Assembly: GCA_902768995.1 (NCBI GenBank)
Contig: CACXNN010000059.1
Span: 1-7,114, forward strand
Origin: an uncultured Eubacteriales bacterium
GTDB taxonomy: Bacteria > Bacillota > Clostridia > Christensenellales > CAG-138
DNA length: 7,114 nucleotides
Direction of reading: 5' to 3'
Shown: in pieces, positions 1 to 5,492 of the stretch
Layout: each line of letters starts with the position of its first letter
How positions within the stretch are numbered: position 1 is the stretch's first letter
Notes under the pieces: generated by a model
What the model saw: only the letters and a program-made list of their open reading frames with translations
Database searches by the model: none
Told to the model about the DNA's origin: nothing
Translations under genes and position numbers: made by a program

Positions 1-323
1 CCCAGGATGTCCGGGGAGGCCATGGGGTTGTGGAACACCCCCTGGAAGGCGGCCCCCGCCGCGGAGAGGGCACAGCCCACCAGGCAGGCCATCACGATCC
101 GCGGCAGGCGGATGTTCACCACGGCGATCTCCATCTGTTCCGTCCAGGTCCTGTCAAGGGTCCCGCGGCCCGCGAACAGCTCCAGGAACCGGGTCCATAG
201 GATCCTCACCACGGTGAGGGGCGGCACCCCGTACCGGCCCAGGGAGAAGGAGACGAGGAACAGGAACAGGAGGGCCAGCCCCATCACCAGCAACGCCCGC
301 CAAGCTTTTCGCTCGCTGTCCAT
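1..323 (-). CDS. FecCD-family ABC transporter permease, N-terminal part (runs off the left edge)
   Basis: About 107 N-terminal codons are visible; the rest lies beyond base 1. The protein starts MDSERKAW, followed by a hydrophobic membrane helix at roughly residues 9-28. A conserved stretch near residues 70-107 contains IRLPRI, a small-residue GAAFQ segment and the HNPMASPDILG motif. This is the signature of the BtuC/FecD/FhuB permease family, which carries iron-siderophore, heme or cobalamin across the inner membrane with a binding protein and an ATPase. ATG at 323 is preceded by a strong AAGGAGG at 334-340 region on the minus strand. The gene has its own promoter and a palindromic operator between promoter and ribosome site, so it is probably the first gene of a metal-regulated transport operon. 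The substrate cannot be read from this fragment. The family call is firm. Confidence 0.93.
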   Translation of the reverse strand, partial: MDSERKAWRALLVMGLALLFLFLVSFSLGRYGVPPLTVVRILWTRFLELFAGRGTLDRTWTEQMEIAVVNIRLPRIVMACLVGCALSAAGAAFQGVFHNPMASPDIL

Positions 324-340
324 GGCCGCACCTCCTTCCC

Positions 341-362
341 GTTATTTTTACGTAAAGATAAC
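341..362. promoter_or_regulatory. 22-bp palindromic operator in the leader of the FecCD permease gene
   Basis: The half-sites GTTATTTTTAC and GTAAAGATAAC are reverse complements except for one position. The site is AT-rich in a GC-rich context. It lies directly downstream of the minus-strand -10 box, so it covers about +4 to +25 of the transcript, where a bound repressor would block transcription. Fur, DtxR or MntR type metal regulation would be logical for a FecCD operon, but the site does not match a consensus I can name with confidence. Confidence 0.6.
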
Positions 363-372
363 GCTTGCCTAC

Positions 373-401
373 AGTATACCGCGTCCGGCCCCTTTTGTCC
401 A
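373..401 (-). promoter_or_regulatory. Sigma-A type promoter of the FecCD permease gene
   Basis: On the minus strand, TGGACA (396-401) is followed after exactly 17 bases by TATACT (373-378). The predicted transcription start, near 366, is about 43 bases before the ATG at 323. Confidence 0.75.
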
Positions 402-429
402 GCCTTCCGGCCAAAAAGAGGGGAAGGTA

Positions 430-458
430 TTGCCTGGGCCGCCGTTTCGTGGTATATA
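430..458 (+). promoter_or_regulatory. Sigma-A type promoter of the phosphorylase/DUF3267 operon
   Basis: TTGCCT (430-435), a 17-base spacer and TATATA (453-458) lie about 30 bases before the ATG at 489. It is divergent from the FecCD promoter, with about 28 bases between the two -35 boxes. Confidence 0.6.
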
Positions 459-488
459 TCTTCCATACCGCCGAAAGGACGAAGCCCC

Positions 489-1238
489 ATGATCATCCAC
501 GAGTACGACCCCCATACCCAGCCCATGATCGACCTTGCGGCCTTCTACGGGCCGAAGAAGCGCCTGCTGGACAAGTGCCTGATCCTCTTCTCCAAGGAGA
601 TCCACGACCATCTTCTTGGGCGGTACGACTGCGCCGTGGTGGGCCACATCGGCGCCTGCAACGGCGTCACCCCCATCTACGGCTTCGACCTGGACGGAGA
701 AACGGTCGCCTTCTATCTTTCCCCCATCGGCTCCGCCATCGCCTCCGGCACCTGCTACGAGGTCCATTGGCAGACCGGGGCCACCAAGTTCCTCATGTTC
801 GGCTCCTGTGGGAGCTTGGAGGGGGAGAGGACCCGGGGTAAGTATATCGTCCCCACCGAGGCCTATCGGGGCGAGGGTGCTTCCTACTACTACGCGCCGC
901 CCGCCGACTACATTACGATCAGGACCGCTGACCAGGTGGCCGCCATCTTCGATGCCCTGGGCGCGCCCTATGTGCAGGGCCGGGTCTGGACCACGGACTC
1001 CATGCTTCGGGAAACGGCGGGCTTGGTGCAGAAGCGCCGGGCCGAAGGGTGCCTGGTCGTGGAGATGGAGCTGGCCGGCGTGGAGGCCCTCTGCGACTTC
1101 TACGGCCTCACCCTCTACGACTTTTTGGAGGCCGGGGACGTGCTGGCGGAAAGCGGCTATGAGGCCTCGGGTCTCAAGAGCGCCAACCACCATCTGGGCA
1201 AGCTCCACCTGGGATTGGAGATCCTCAAACGCATATAA
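489..1238 (+). CDS. Nucleoside phosphorylase-like protein (PNP/UDP family)
   Basis: 249 residues, close to the usual size for the purine nucleoside phosphorylase / uridine phosphorylase superfamily. These enzymes cleave nucleosides with phosphate to a base and ribose-1-phosphate in the cytoplasm. Visible family features are the glycine-rich FGSCGSL at about 104-110 (equivalent to GTCGGL) and VEMELAG at 191-197, where Glu-Met-Glu normally contacts the ribose. The C-terminal loop reads LEAGDVLAE with Asp217, instead of the SD-type loop typical of E. coli enzymes. The N-terminal nucleoside region (GHIGACNGVTPIYGF) also differs from well-studied members, so the substrate is open; a related nucleosidase is possible. 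The start is chosen for AAAGGA at 475-480, 8 bases upstream. It has its own promoter, and an 11-base gap to the next gene indicates an operon. Confidence 0.85.
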   Translation: MIIHEYDPHTQPMIDLAAFYGPKKRLLDKCLILFSKEIHDHLLGRYDCAVVGHIGACNGVTPIYGFDLDGETVAFYLSPIGSAIASGTCYEVHWQTGATKFLMFGSCGSLEGERTRGKYIVPTEAYRGEGASYYYAPPADYITIRTADQVAAIFDALGAPYVQGRVWTTDSMLRETAGLVQKRRAEGCLVVEMELAGVEALCDFYGLTLYDFLEAGDVLAESGYEASGLKSANHHLGKLHLGLEILKRI

Positions 1239-1249
1239 AGGAGAAACCT

Positions 1250-1819
1250 ATGAAATCCACCTGGACCCTGCCCGAGGGTTACGGGCAAAAGTATCTCATC
1301 GACCTGAAGGACAACAAGAAGCAGTTCTGGATCGTCAACGGCCTGTCCATCGCCATCATGCTGGCGCTGGTGGCCCTGTTCTTCCAGCTCCTGTGGTACG
1401 GCTTCCTGGAGCTGCACTTCGAGGGCCTGCCCATCCAGGCCCTGGTGATGGCCGTGGGCATGTTGGCCTACATCCCCCTCCACGAGCTGGTCCACGGGGT
1501 CTGCATCCGCCGCTTCTCCGGCAAAAGGGCCAAGTACGGCTTCACCCTGGTCTATGCCTACGCCGGGAGCGACTGCTATTTCAACAAGCGGGACTACCTT
1601 ATCATCGCCGCCGCCCCGGTGGTGTTCTGGGGTCTCGTCTTCCTGCTCCTGCTGTTCCTGCTGCCTGTGCATTGGCGGTGGGTGCCCTACGTGTGGCAGG
1701 TCTTCAACCTGTCCGGCGCGGCGGGGGACTTCTACGTGTTCCACCGCCTCCACAGGGAGTCGGACGCCATCCTTTGCCAGGACACGGGCGTGAAGATGGC
1801 TGTCTTCGATCGGCTCTAA
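1250..1819 (+). CDS. DUF3267 family membrane protein, putative zinc metalloprotease
   Basis: 189 residues. Hydrophobic segments lie near residues 29-50, 61-76 (leading into the active-site motif) and 120-140. The zincin motif HELVH is present at 78-82, with GAAGD (Asp160) as a plausible third metal ligand near the C-terminus. This arrangement matches DUF3267 putative zincin peptidases of Firmicutes, whose substrates are mostly unknown. AAAGGAG at 1237-1243 overlaps the upstream TAA, with 6 bases to ATG, so translation is probably coupled to the phosphorylase gene. The last roughly 45 residues form a soluble tail. What links a membrane protease to a phosphorylase is not evident. A family member lacking protease activity cannot be excluded, but the metal-binding residues look intact. 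Confidence 0.85.
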   Translation: MKSTWTLPEGYGQKYLIDLKDNKKQFWIVNGLSIAIMLALVALFFQLLWYGFLELHFEGLPIQALVMAVGMLAYIPLHELVHGVCIRRFSGKRAKYGFTLVYAYAGSDCYFNKRDYLIIAAAPVVFWGLVFLLLLFLLPVHWRWVPYVWQVFNLSGAAGDFYVFHRLHRESDAILCQDTGVKMAVFDRL

Positions 1820-1838
1820 GCTCGATTCGATATCCAAT

Positions 1839-1870
1839 AAAAAAATCCCCTCCGTGGATTCGCGGAGGGG
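1839..1870 (-). terminator. Intrinsic terminator of the CotF-like gene
   Basis: CCCCTCCG (1847-1854) pairs with CGGAGGGG (1863-1870). The stem extends by a wobble pair and a GC pair to a 4-base loop. Seven As at 1839-1845 read as seven Us on the minus strand directly after the stem. On the plus strand there is no T run, so it serves the minus-strand gene; the plus-strand operon may use the hairpin only weakly. Confidence 0.88.
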
Positions 1871-1886
1871 GGATCGAAAGGGATCG

Positions 1887-2348
1887 TCAGGCCGTCATGC
1901 CATGACAGGCCATGTAGTCGTAGAGCATCTGCCCGTGCTCCTGTTCCTCCTTCTGGATGTGGTTCAGGACCTGCCGGGCGCTCGGATCGGTGAACTCGAA
2001 GATGCAGGTGTCGTACACGCTGGACACGTGCTTCTCCGTGTCCAGGGCGTCCTTCAAAAGATACTCGTCGGTCTTGCTGTGGGACTTCTGGGCGGCCTTC
2101 CCGTCCCCGGGCTGGCTCTGGCCGCCCTGCTGGTTCTGCTGGCCGCCGCCCATCATGGGCACCGTGCCGTCCATCAGGCTGTTGATGGTCTTCAGGTGCT
2201 CCTCCTCCTTGGTGCGGATGGTCAAGAACAGGTCCGCCAGGGCCTGGTCCTCTGCCTTCTGGGCGTACTGGCCGTACTTCTCGATGCAGATCTCCTCCGA
2301 AGTCTTGAGGTCCTGCAGCAGCATGGATTCCTTTTGTGTCAGTTTCAT
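1887..2348 (-). CDS. CotF-family spore coat / ferritin-like protein
   Basis: 153 residues in two helical halves joined by a Gly/Gln-rich linker (about 61-92). The pattern is that of CotF/YhcQ-type spore coat proteins with a ferritin-like four-helix bundle. Possible metal ligands follow the diiron order: Glu18/19 in helix A, E48xxH51 in helix B, Glu105 (with His107) in helix C, and E135xxH138 in helix D. The start at 2348 is preferred over the in-frame ATG at 2354 and a longer extension to 2393. GAGGTG sits at 2355-2360, 6 bases before ATG 2348, but directly abuts the ATG at 2354. It is likely a late-sporulation protein. It is convergent with the phosphorylase/DUF3267 operon and has its own terminator. 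A role in the coat or forespore is inferred from family, not seen directly. Confidence 0.85.
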   Translation of the reverse strand: MKLTQKESMLLQDLKTSEEICIEKYGQYAQKAEDQALADLFLTIRTKEEEHLKTINSLMDGTVPMMGGGQQNQQGGQSQPGDGKAAQKSHSKTDEYLLKDALDTEKHVSSVYDTCIFEFTDPSARQVLNHIQKEEQEHGQMLYDYMACHGMTA

Positions 2349-2365
2349 ATTCATCACCTCGCTTA

Positions 2366-2395
2366 TAGGATGGCCGGGCCGGGCGCCTGCCATGC
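2366..2395 (-). promoter_or_regulatory. Possible sigma-G type sporulation promoter for the CotF-like gene
   Basis: On the minus strand, GCATG (2391-2395), an 18-base spacer and CATCCTA (2366-2372) fit the forespore sigma-G consensus as I recall it (GHATR-18-CATNHTA). The predicted start falls almost on the GAGGTG ribosome site, leaving a very short leader, which weakens the call. Confidence 0.3.
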
Positions 2396-2432
2396 GTCCC
2401 CGCTAAATTCTCCGCTTTTTCACAGGAATCCC

Positions 2433-2461
2433 TTGCGTTTTTCGTTCCGCTGTCGTATACT
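2433..2461 (+). promoter_or_regulatory. Sigma-A type promoter of azlCD
   Basis: TTGCGT (2433-2438), a 17-base spacer and TATACT (2456-2461) precede the azlC ATG at 2491. No operator palindrome is obvious around it. Confidence 0.7.
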
Positions 2462-2490
2462 GTCCCATATTTTCACGCCAGGAGGGGACC

Positions 2491-3201
2491 ATGGAGGCAT
2501 ACGGGTACAGGGAGGGGCTGCGGGACGGGCTGCCCATCGGCCTGGGGTATCTGTCGGTATCCTTCGGCTTCGCCATCTGGGCGGTGAAGCAGGGGATCCC
2601 GGGCCTCATTTTGGTGCTCCTCTCCGGCACCAATCTGACCTCCGCGGGCCAGGTGGCGGGGGTCACGGTCATGGCGGCGGGGGGCCTTCTCATCGAGCTT
2701 GCCTTGACGGAGCTGGTCATCAACCTGCGCTACGCCCTTATGAGCGTCACATTGACCCAGAAGCTCTCCCCCCGGTTCAGCCTGCTGCAGCGGATGGCGG
2801 CCTCCTTCTTCGTCACCGACGAGATCTTCGCCGTGGCCTCCACCCGCAAGGGCCTCTTGACCTTTCCCTACATGATGGGCCTTGGCTGCCTCCCCTGGAT
2901 CGGATGGACCCTGGGCACGGCTTTGGGCGCCTTCGCGGGGACGCTGCTCCCTGCGGTCCTCTCCGCCGCGTTGGGCATCGCCATCTACGGCATGTTCATG
3001 GCCATCCTGGTGCCGGGCGCCCTGGAGGAGCGGGGGGTGCTCCTGGCCATCTTCGCCGCCGTATCGTTGGGCCTGGTCCTCCGGTACGTGCCCCTGTTCA
3101 GCTTCCTCTCCGAGGGCTTCGTCATCATTATCAGTGCCGTGGCGGGGGCCTGCGTCGCCGCCTGGCTCAAGCCTGTGAAGGCGGGGGAGGGGGACCTATG
3201 A
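2491..3201 (+). CDS. azlC: AzlC family branched-chain amino-acid permease, large subunit
   Basis: 236 residues, the normal size of AzlC. It has several membrane helices: clear segments near 16-34, 52-72, 122-148, 150-170, 180-198 and 206-225. Conserved family blocks include the RDGLPIGLGYLSVSFGFA N-terminus, the ELVINLRYALMS segment near 73-84 and FFVTDEIFA near 106-114. AzlC with AzlD forms an inner-membrane exporter that confers 4-azaleucine resistance in Bacillus subtilis and exports branched-chain amino acids. AGGAGG (2480-2485) lies 5 bases before ATG. The stop codon overlaps the azlD start (ATGA), which is typical of translational coupling in this pair. No leucine-responsive AzlB/Lrp regulator gene is seen in the window. 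Confidence 0.95.
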   Translation: MEAYGYREGLRDGLPIGLGYLSVSFGFAIWAVKQGIPGLILVLLSGTNLTSAGQVAGVTVMAAGGLLIELALTELVINLRYALMSVTLTQKLSPRFSLLQRMAASFFVTDEIFAVASTRKGLLTFPYMMGLGCLPWIGWTLGTALGAFAGTLLPAVLSAALGIAIYGMFMAILVPGALEERGVLLAIFAAVSLGLVLRYVPLFSFLSEGFVIIISAVAGACVAAWLKPVKAGEGDL

Positions 3202-3506
3202 AGCTGTACCTGTATCTGCTGGTGATGGCGGGAGTCACCTACCTCGTCCGCATGCTGCCCCTCGCCTTCTTCCGCAAAAAGATCACCAGCCCCTTTCTGC
3301 TGGGGGTCCTCCACTACATGCCCTTTGCGGTGCTGGGGACCATGACCGTCCCCGCCATCTTCACCTCCACCGGGGAGCCTATCTCCGCCGTGGCGGGCTT
3401 CGTGGCGGCCCTGCTCCTGGGCCTCAAGCGCCGGTCCCTCATCGAGGTGGCTCTCGTTGCCACCGCTGCGGCGTACGTGACCTCCCTGATCCTGCCCCTG
3501 TTCTGA
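3198..3506 (+). CDS. azlD: AzlD family branched-chain amino-acid transport small subunit
   Basis: 102 residues, the usual AzlD length, with four hydrophobic segments (about 1-15, 32-52, 56-76 and 82-102). The TYLVRMLPLAFF motif at 14-25 and the short MPFAVLG segment are typical of AzlD, the partner of AzlC in the branched-chain amino-acid exporter. ATG at 3198 overlaps the azlC TGA in ATGA. GGAGG at 3186-3190 gives a 7-base spacing. The frame stays open far upstream, but only this start matches the family and the coupling. No clear terminator separates it from the next promoter. Confidence 0.94.
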   Translation: MKLYLYLLVMAGVTYLVRMLPLAFFRKKITSPFLLGVLHYMPFAVLGTMTVPAIFTSTGEPISAVAGFVAALLLGLKRRSLIEVALVATAAAYVTSLILPLF

Positions 3507-3524
3507 AAAACTCAAAAAAACCTC

Positions 3525-3555
3525 TTGACCCTGACGTAACGTCAGGGTTTATACT
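3525..3555 (+). promoter_or_regulatory. MerR-type promoter with 19-bp spacer (autoregulation site)
   Basis: TTGACC (3525-3530) and TATACT (3550-3555) are separated by 19 bases instead of 17. This long spacer is the hallmark of promoters that MerR-family activators unwind to fire. Together with the operator inside it and the regulator gene directly downstream, it indicates autoregulation. Confidence 0.9.
3528..3548. promoter_or_regulatory. Perfect 21-bp palindromic operator of the MerR/TipAL regulator
   Basis: Half-sites ACCCTGACGT and ACGTCAGGGT are exact reverse complements around one central base (3538). The palindrome lies almost entirely between the -35 and -10 boxes, as expected for a MerR dimer site. 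No second copy is seen elsewhere in the window, so within this window the regulator appears to control only itself. Confidence 0.9.
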
Positions 3556-3578
3556 ATGCACGAAGGGAGGCGATGAAG

Positions 3579-4310
3579 ATGATGACGGTCCATGAGGTGA
3601 GCGAGCTCACCGGCGTCAGCGTCCGGGCCCTGCACCACTACGACCAGCTGGGGCTGCTGAAGCCCGCTGAAGTGACTGAGGCAGGGTACCGACTCTACGA
3701 TGAGGACTCTTTGACGCGGCTCCAAAGCATCCTGCTCTTTCGGGAGCTGCAGTTTCCGCTGAAGGACATCGGGGCCATTTTGGACAGCCCCTCCTTCGAC
3801 AGGAACAAAGCTCTCGATCAGCAGATACGGCTGCTGGAGCTGCAGAAGGAGCATTTGGACAATCTGATCGATTTAGCGCGAGGCATGAAACTGGTGGGGG
3901 TGAAGCGTATGACAGACTTTACGGCATTCGACACGAAAAAGATCGACGACTATGCCCGGGAGGCCAAGGCGTCCTGGGGCCAGACCAAGGAATGGAAGGA
4001 ATACGAGCAGAAGGCCCAGGGACGGACCCGGGAGGACAACGCCGCCCTGGCCCGGGGCATGATGGACATCTTCGCCGAATTCGGCGCCATCCGGGATACG
4101 GACCCCGCCGCGCCGGAGGCCCAGGCCCTGGTACAGAAGCTCCAAAGCTACATCACGGAGCACTACTACACCTGCTCCAACGAGATCCTGCTGAGCCTGT
4201 CCAAGATGTACGACGGGGGTGGCACCATGACCGAGAGCATCGACAAAGTGGGCGGCCCCGGCACAGGGGACTTCGCCGCCCGGGCCATCGCCGTCCATTG
4301 CAGGCAATAG
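3579..4310 (+). CDS. MerR family regulator with TipAS-type drug-recognition domain (TipAL-like)
   Basis: 243 residues. Residues 1-70 form a MerR winged helix-turn-helix (VHEVSELTGVSVRALHHYDQLGLL, then GYRLYDEDSL). A dimerisation coiled coil follows at about 75-110. Residues about 120-243 match the TipAS antibiotic-recognition domain, with a FAEFGAIRD-like segment and HYYTCSNEILLSLSKMY near 195-211. TipAL-type activators sense thiopeptide or other compounds and induce their own promoter, which fits the 19-bp-spacer promoter and operator just upstream. AGGGAGG at 3564-3570 is 8 bases from ATG 3579; ATG 3573 is too close, and 3582 is a possible alternative. The aligned second cysteine of TipAS appears replaced by Ser206, so the ligand or binding mode may differ. 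Family certainty is high, ligand unknown. Confidence 0.92.
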   Translation: MMTVHEVSELTGVSVRALHHYDQLGLLKPAEVTEAGYRLYDEDSLTRLQSILLFRELQFPLKDIGAILDSPSFDRNKALDQQIRLLELQKEHLDNLIDLARGMKLVGVKRMTDFTAFDTKKIDDYAREAKASWGQTKEWKEYEQKAQGRTREDNAALARGMMDIFAEFGAIRDTDPAAPEAQALVQKLQSYITEHYYTCSNEILLSLSKMYDGGGTMTESIDKVGGPGTGDFAARAIAVHCRQ

Positions 4311-4316
4311 ACCGAG

Positions 4317-4354
4317 CCTTCCCCTTGAGGGGAAGGGGGACCACCGAAGGTGGT
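4317..4354. repeat. Short double-hairpin palindromic element (probable dispersed repeat)
   Basis: A 9-bp perfect inverted repeat, CCTTCCCCT (4317-4325) with AGGGGAAGG (4328-4336), is followed by ACCACC (4340-4345) pairing with GGTGGT (4349-4354) around GAA. It is followed by GGATGAGGTG. This two-hairpin layout resembles small intergenic repeats I recall from Oscillospiraceae genomes. There is no T run after the stems, so it is not a classic terminator, though it may hinder read-through from the MerR gene. Copy number cannot be checked here. Confidence 0.5.
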
Positions 4355-4370
4355 GGATGAGGTGTCTGTC

Positions 4371-4399
4371 TTGCGTCATGACTGAAAACAAGGTATACT
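4371..4399 (+). promoter_or_regulatory. Sigma-A type promoter of the macro-domain gene
   Basis: TTGCGT (4371-4376), a 17-base spacer and TATACT (4394-4399) lie 28 bases before the ATG at 4428. The -35 box begins shortly after the double-hairpin repeat. Confidence 0.75.
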
Positions 4400-4427
4400 C
4401 ATCCTATCAACCACAAGGAGGGCGGGT

Positions 4428-5489
4428 ATGCCTCTTTTATTGGTGCGCAACGATATCACCAGGATGACCGTGGACGCCATCGTCAACGCGGCCAATCCTT
4501 CCCTGCTGGGGGGCGGCGGGGTGGACGGCGCCATCCACCGGGCCGCGGGGCCGGAGCTGCTGGCGGAATGCCGGACCCTGGGCGGCTGCAAAACCGGGGA
4601 GGCCAAGATCACCGGCGCCTACCGCCTCCACGCCAAGTACGTGATCCACACCGTGGGGCCCATCTGGTACGGGGGCAGCCACGGGGAGGAGCATATGCTC
4701 CGGTCCTGCTATCGCCGTTCCCTGGAATTGGCGGCGGACCACGGCTGCGAGACCGTGGCCTTTCCCCTGATCTCCAGCGGCGTCTACGGCTACCCCAAGG
4801 CCGACGCCTTCCGGGTGGCCACCGAGGCCATTTCGGCCTTCCTGGAAAGCCACGAGCTCACCGTGTACCTGGTCCTGTTCGACCGGGCGGCCTACCTGCT
4901 GGGGGACCGGTTCGGGGACGTGCGGGCCTTCATCGACGACGCCTACGCCCAGGCGGAGGAACGGCGGCCCCGGAACCAGGCGAGCTATCGCTGGGAGCGG
5001 GAGCCCCGGGCCATGCTGGACGAGGACACCTGCTGCTTCGAGGCGGCCATGGCGCCCAAGCCCGCCGCTGCGCCTCGGAAGAAGCCCAAGCCCCTGGCGA
5101 AGGCGGAGAAAGCGGTGGACCCGGATCTGGAAAGCATGCTCCGCCAGCTGGACGAGGGCTTTTCCCGGACGCTGCTGAAGCTCATCGACGAGAGGGGCAT
5201 GACGGACGTCCAGTGCTACAAGAAGGCCAACATCGACCGGAAGCTGTTCTCCAAGATCCGGTCCGACCCCGCCTACAAACCCTCCAAGACCACCGCCATC
5301 GCCCTGGCCCTGGCCCTGGAGCTCTCCCTCCCGGAGACCCAGGCCCTCCTTGGCAGGGCGGGGTACACCCTGTCCCACAGCTTCCTCTTCGACATCATCG
5401 TGGAAGCCTGCATCCAAAAGGGTGTGTTCAACGTCTTGGATGTGAACGAACTGCTCTTCTCCTACGATCAGCCTTTGCTTGGCTCCTGA
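4428..5489 (+). CDS. Macro domain protein fused to a C-terminal helix-turn-helix-like domain
   Basis: 353 residues in two parts. Residues 1-170 are a macro domain that binds ADP-ribose or O-acetyl-ADP-ribose. It has the NDIT start, VNAANPSLLGGGGVDGAIH at about 19-37 (Asn23 and Asp33 match the active residues of YmdB-like deacetylases) and the ISSGVYGYP phosphate loop at 115-123. A charged, Pro/Lys-rich linker (about 172-232) follows. Residues about 233-353 are helical and contain KLIDERGMTDVQCYKKANI, FSKIRSDP and KTTAIALALALELS, like an XRE/Cro-type helix-turn-helix. It ends in a conserved-looking tail, VNELLFSYDQPLLG. AAGGAGG at 4415-4421 is 6 bases before ATG. Likely role: ADP-ribose hydrolysis or sensing tied to DNA or RNA binding; the link is inference. 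The next gene is a vWA protein after about 300 noncoding bases. Confidence 0.9.
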   Translation: MPLLLVRNDITRMTVDAIVNAANPSLLGGGGVDGAIHRAAGPELLAECRTLGGCKTGEAKITGAYRLHAKYVIHTVGPIWYGGSHGEEHMLRSCYRRSLELAADHGCETVAFPLISSGVYGYPKADAFRVATEAISAFLESHELTVYLVLFDRAAYLLGDRFGDVRAFIDDAYAQAEERRPRNQASYRWEREPRAMLDEDTCCFEAAMAPKPAAAPRKKPKPLAKAEKAVDPDLESMLRQLDEGFSRTLLKLIDERGMTDVQCYKKANIDRKLFSKIRSDPAYKPSKTTAIALALALELSLPETQALLGRAGYTLSHSFLFDIIVEACIQKGVFNVLDVNELLFSYDQPLLGS

Positions 5490-5492
5490 TTT

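Noticed and set aside
369..1208. Minus-strand open frame opposite the phosphorylase
   Set aside because: It is an antisense shadow of a gene with strong family motifs, has no ribosome site and crosses both divergent promoters.
1854..3197. Plus-strand open frame running upstream of azlD in the same frame
   Set aside because: It crosses the CotF-like gene in antisense and azlC in another frame, and its translation is Pro/Arg/Gly-rich without family features. Only the azlD part from 3198 is real.
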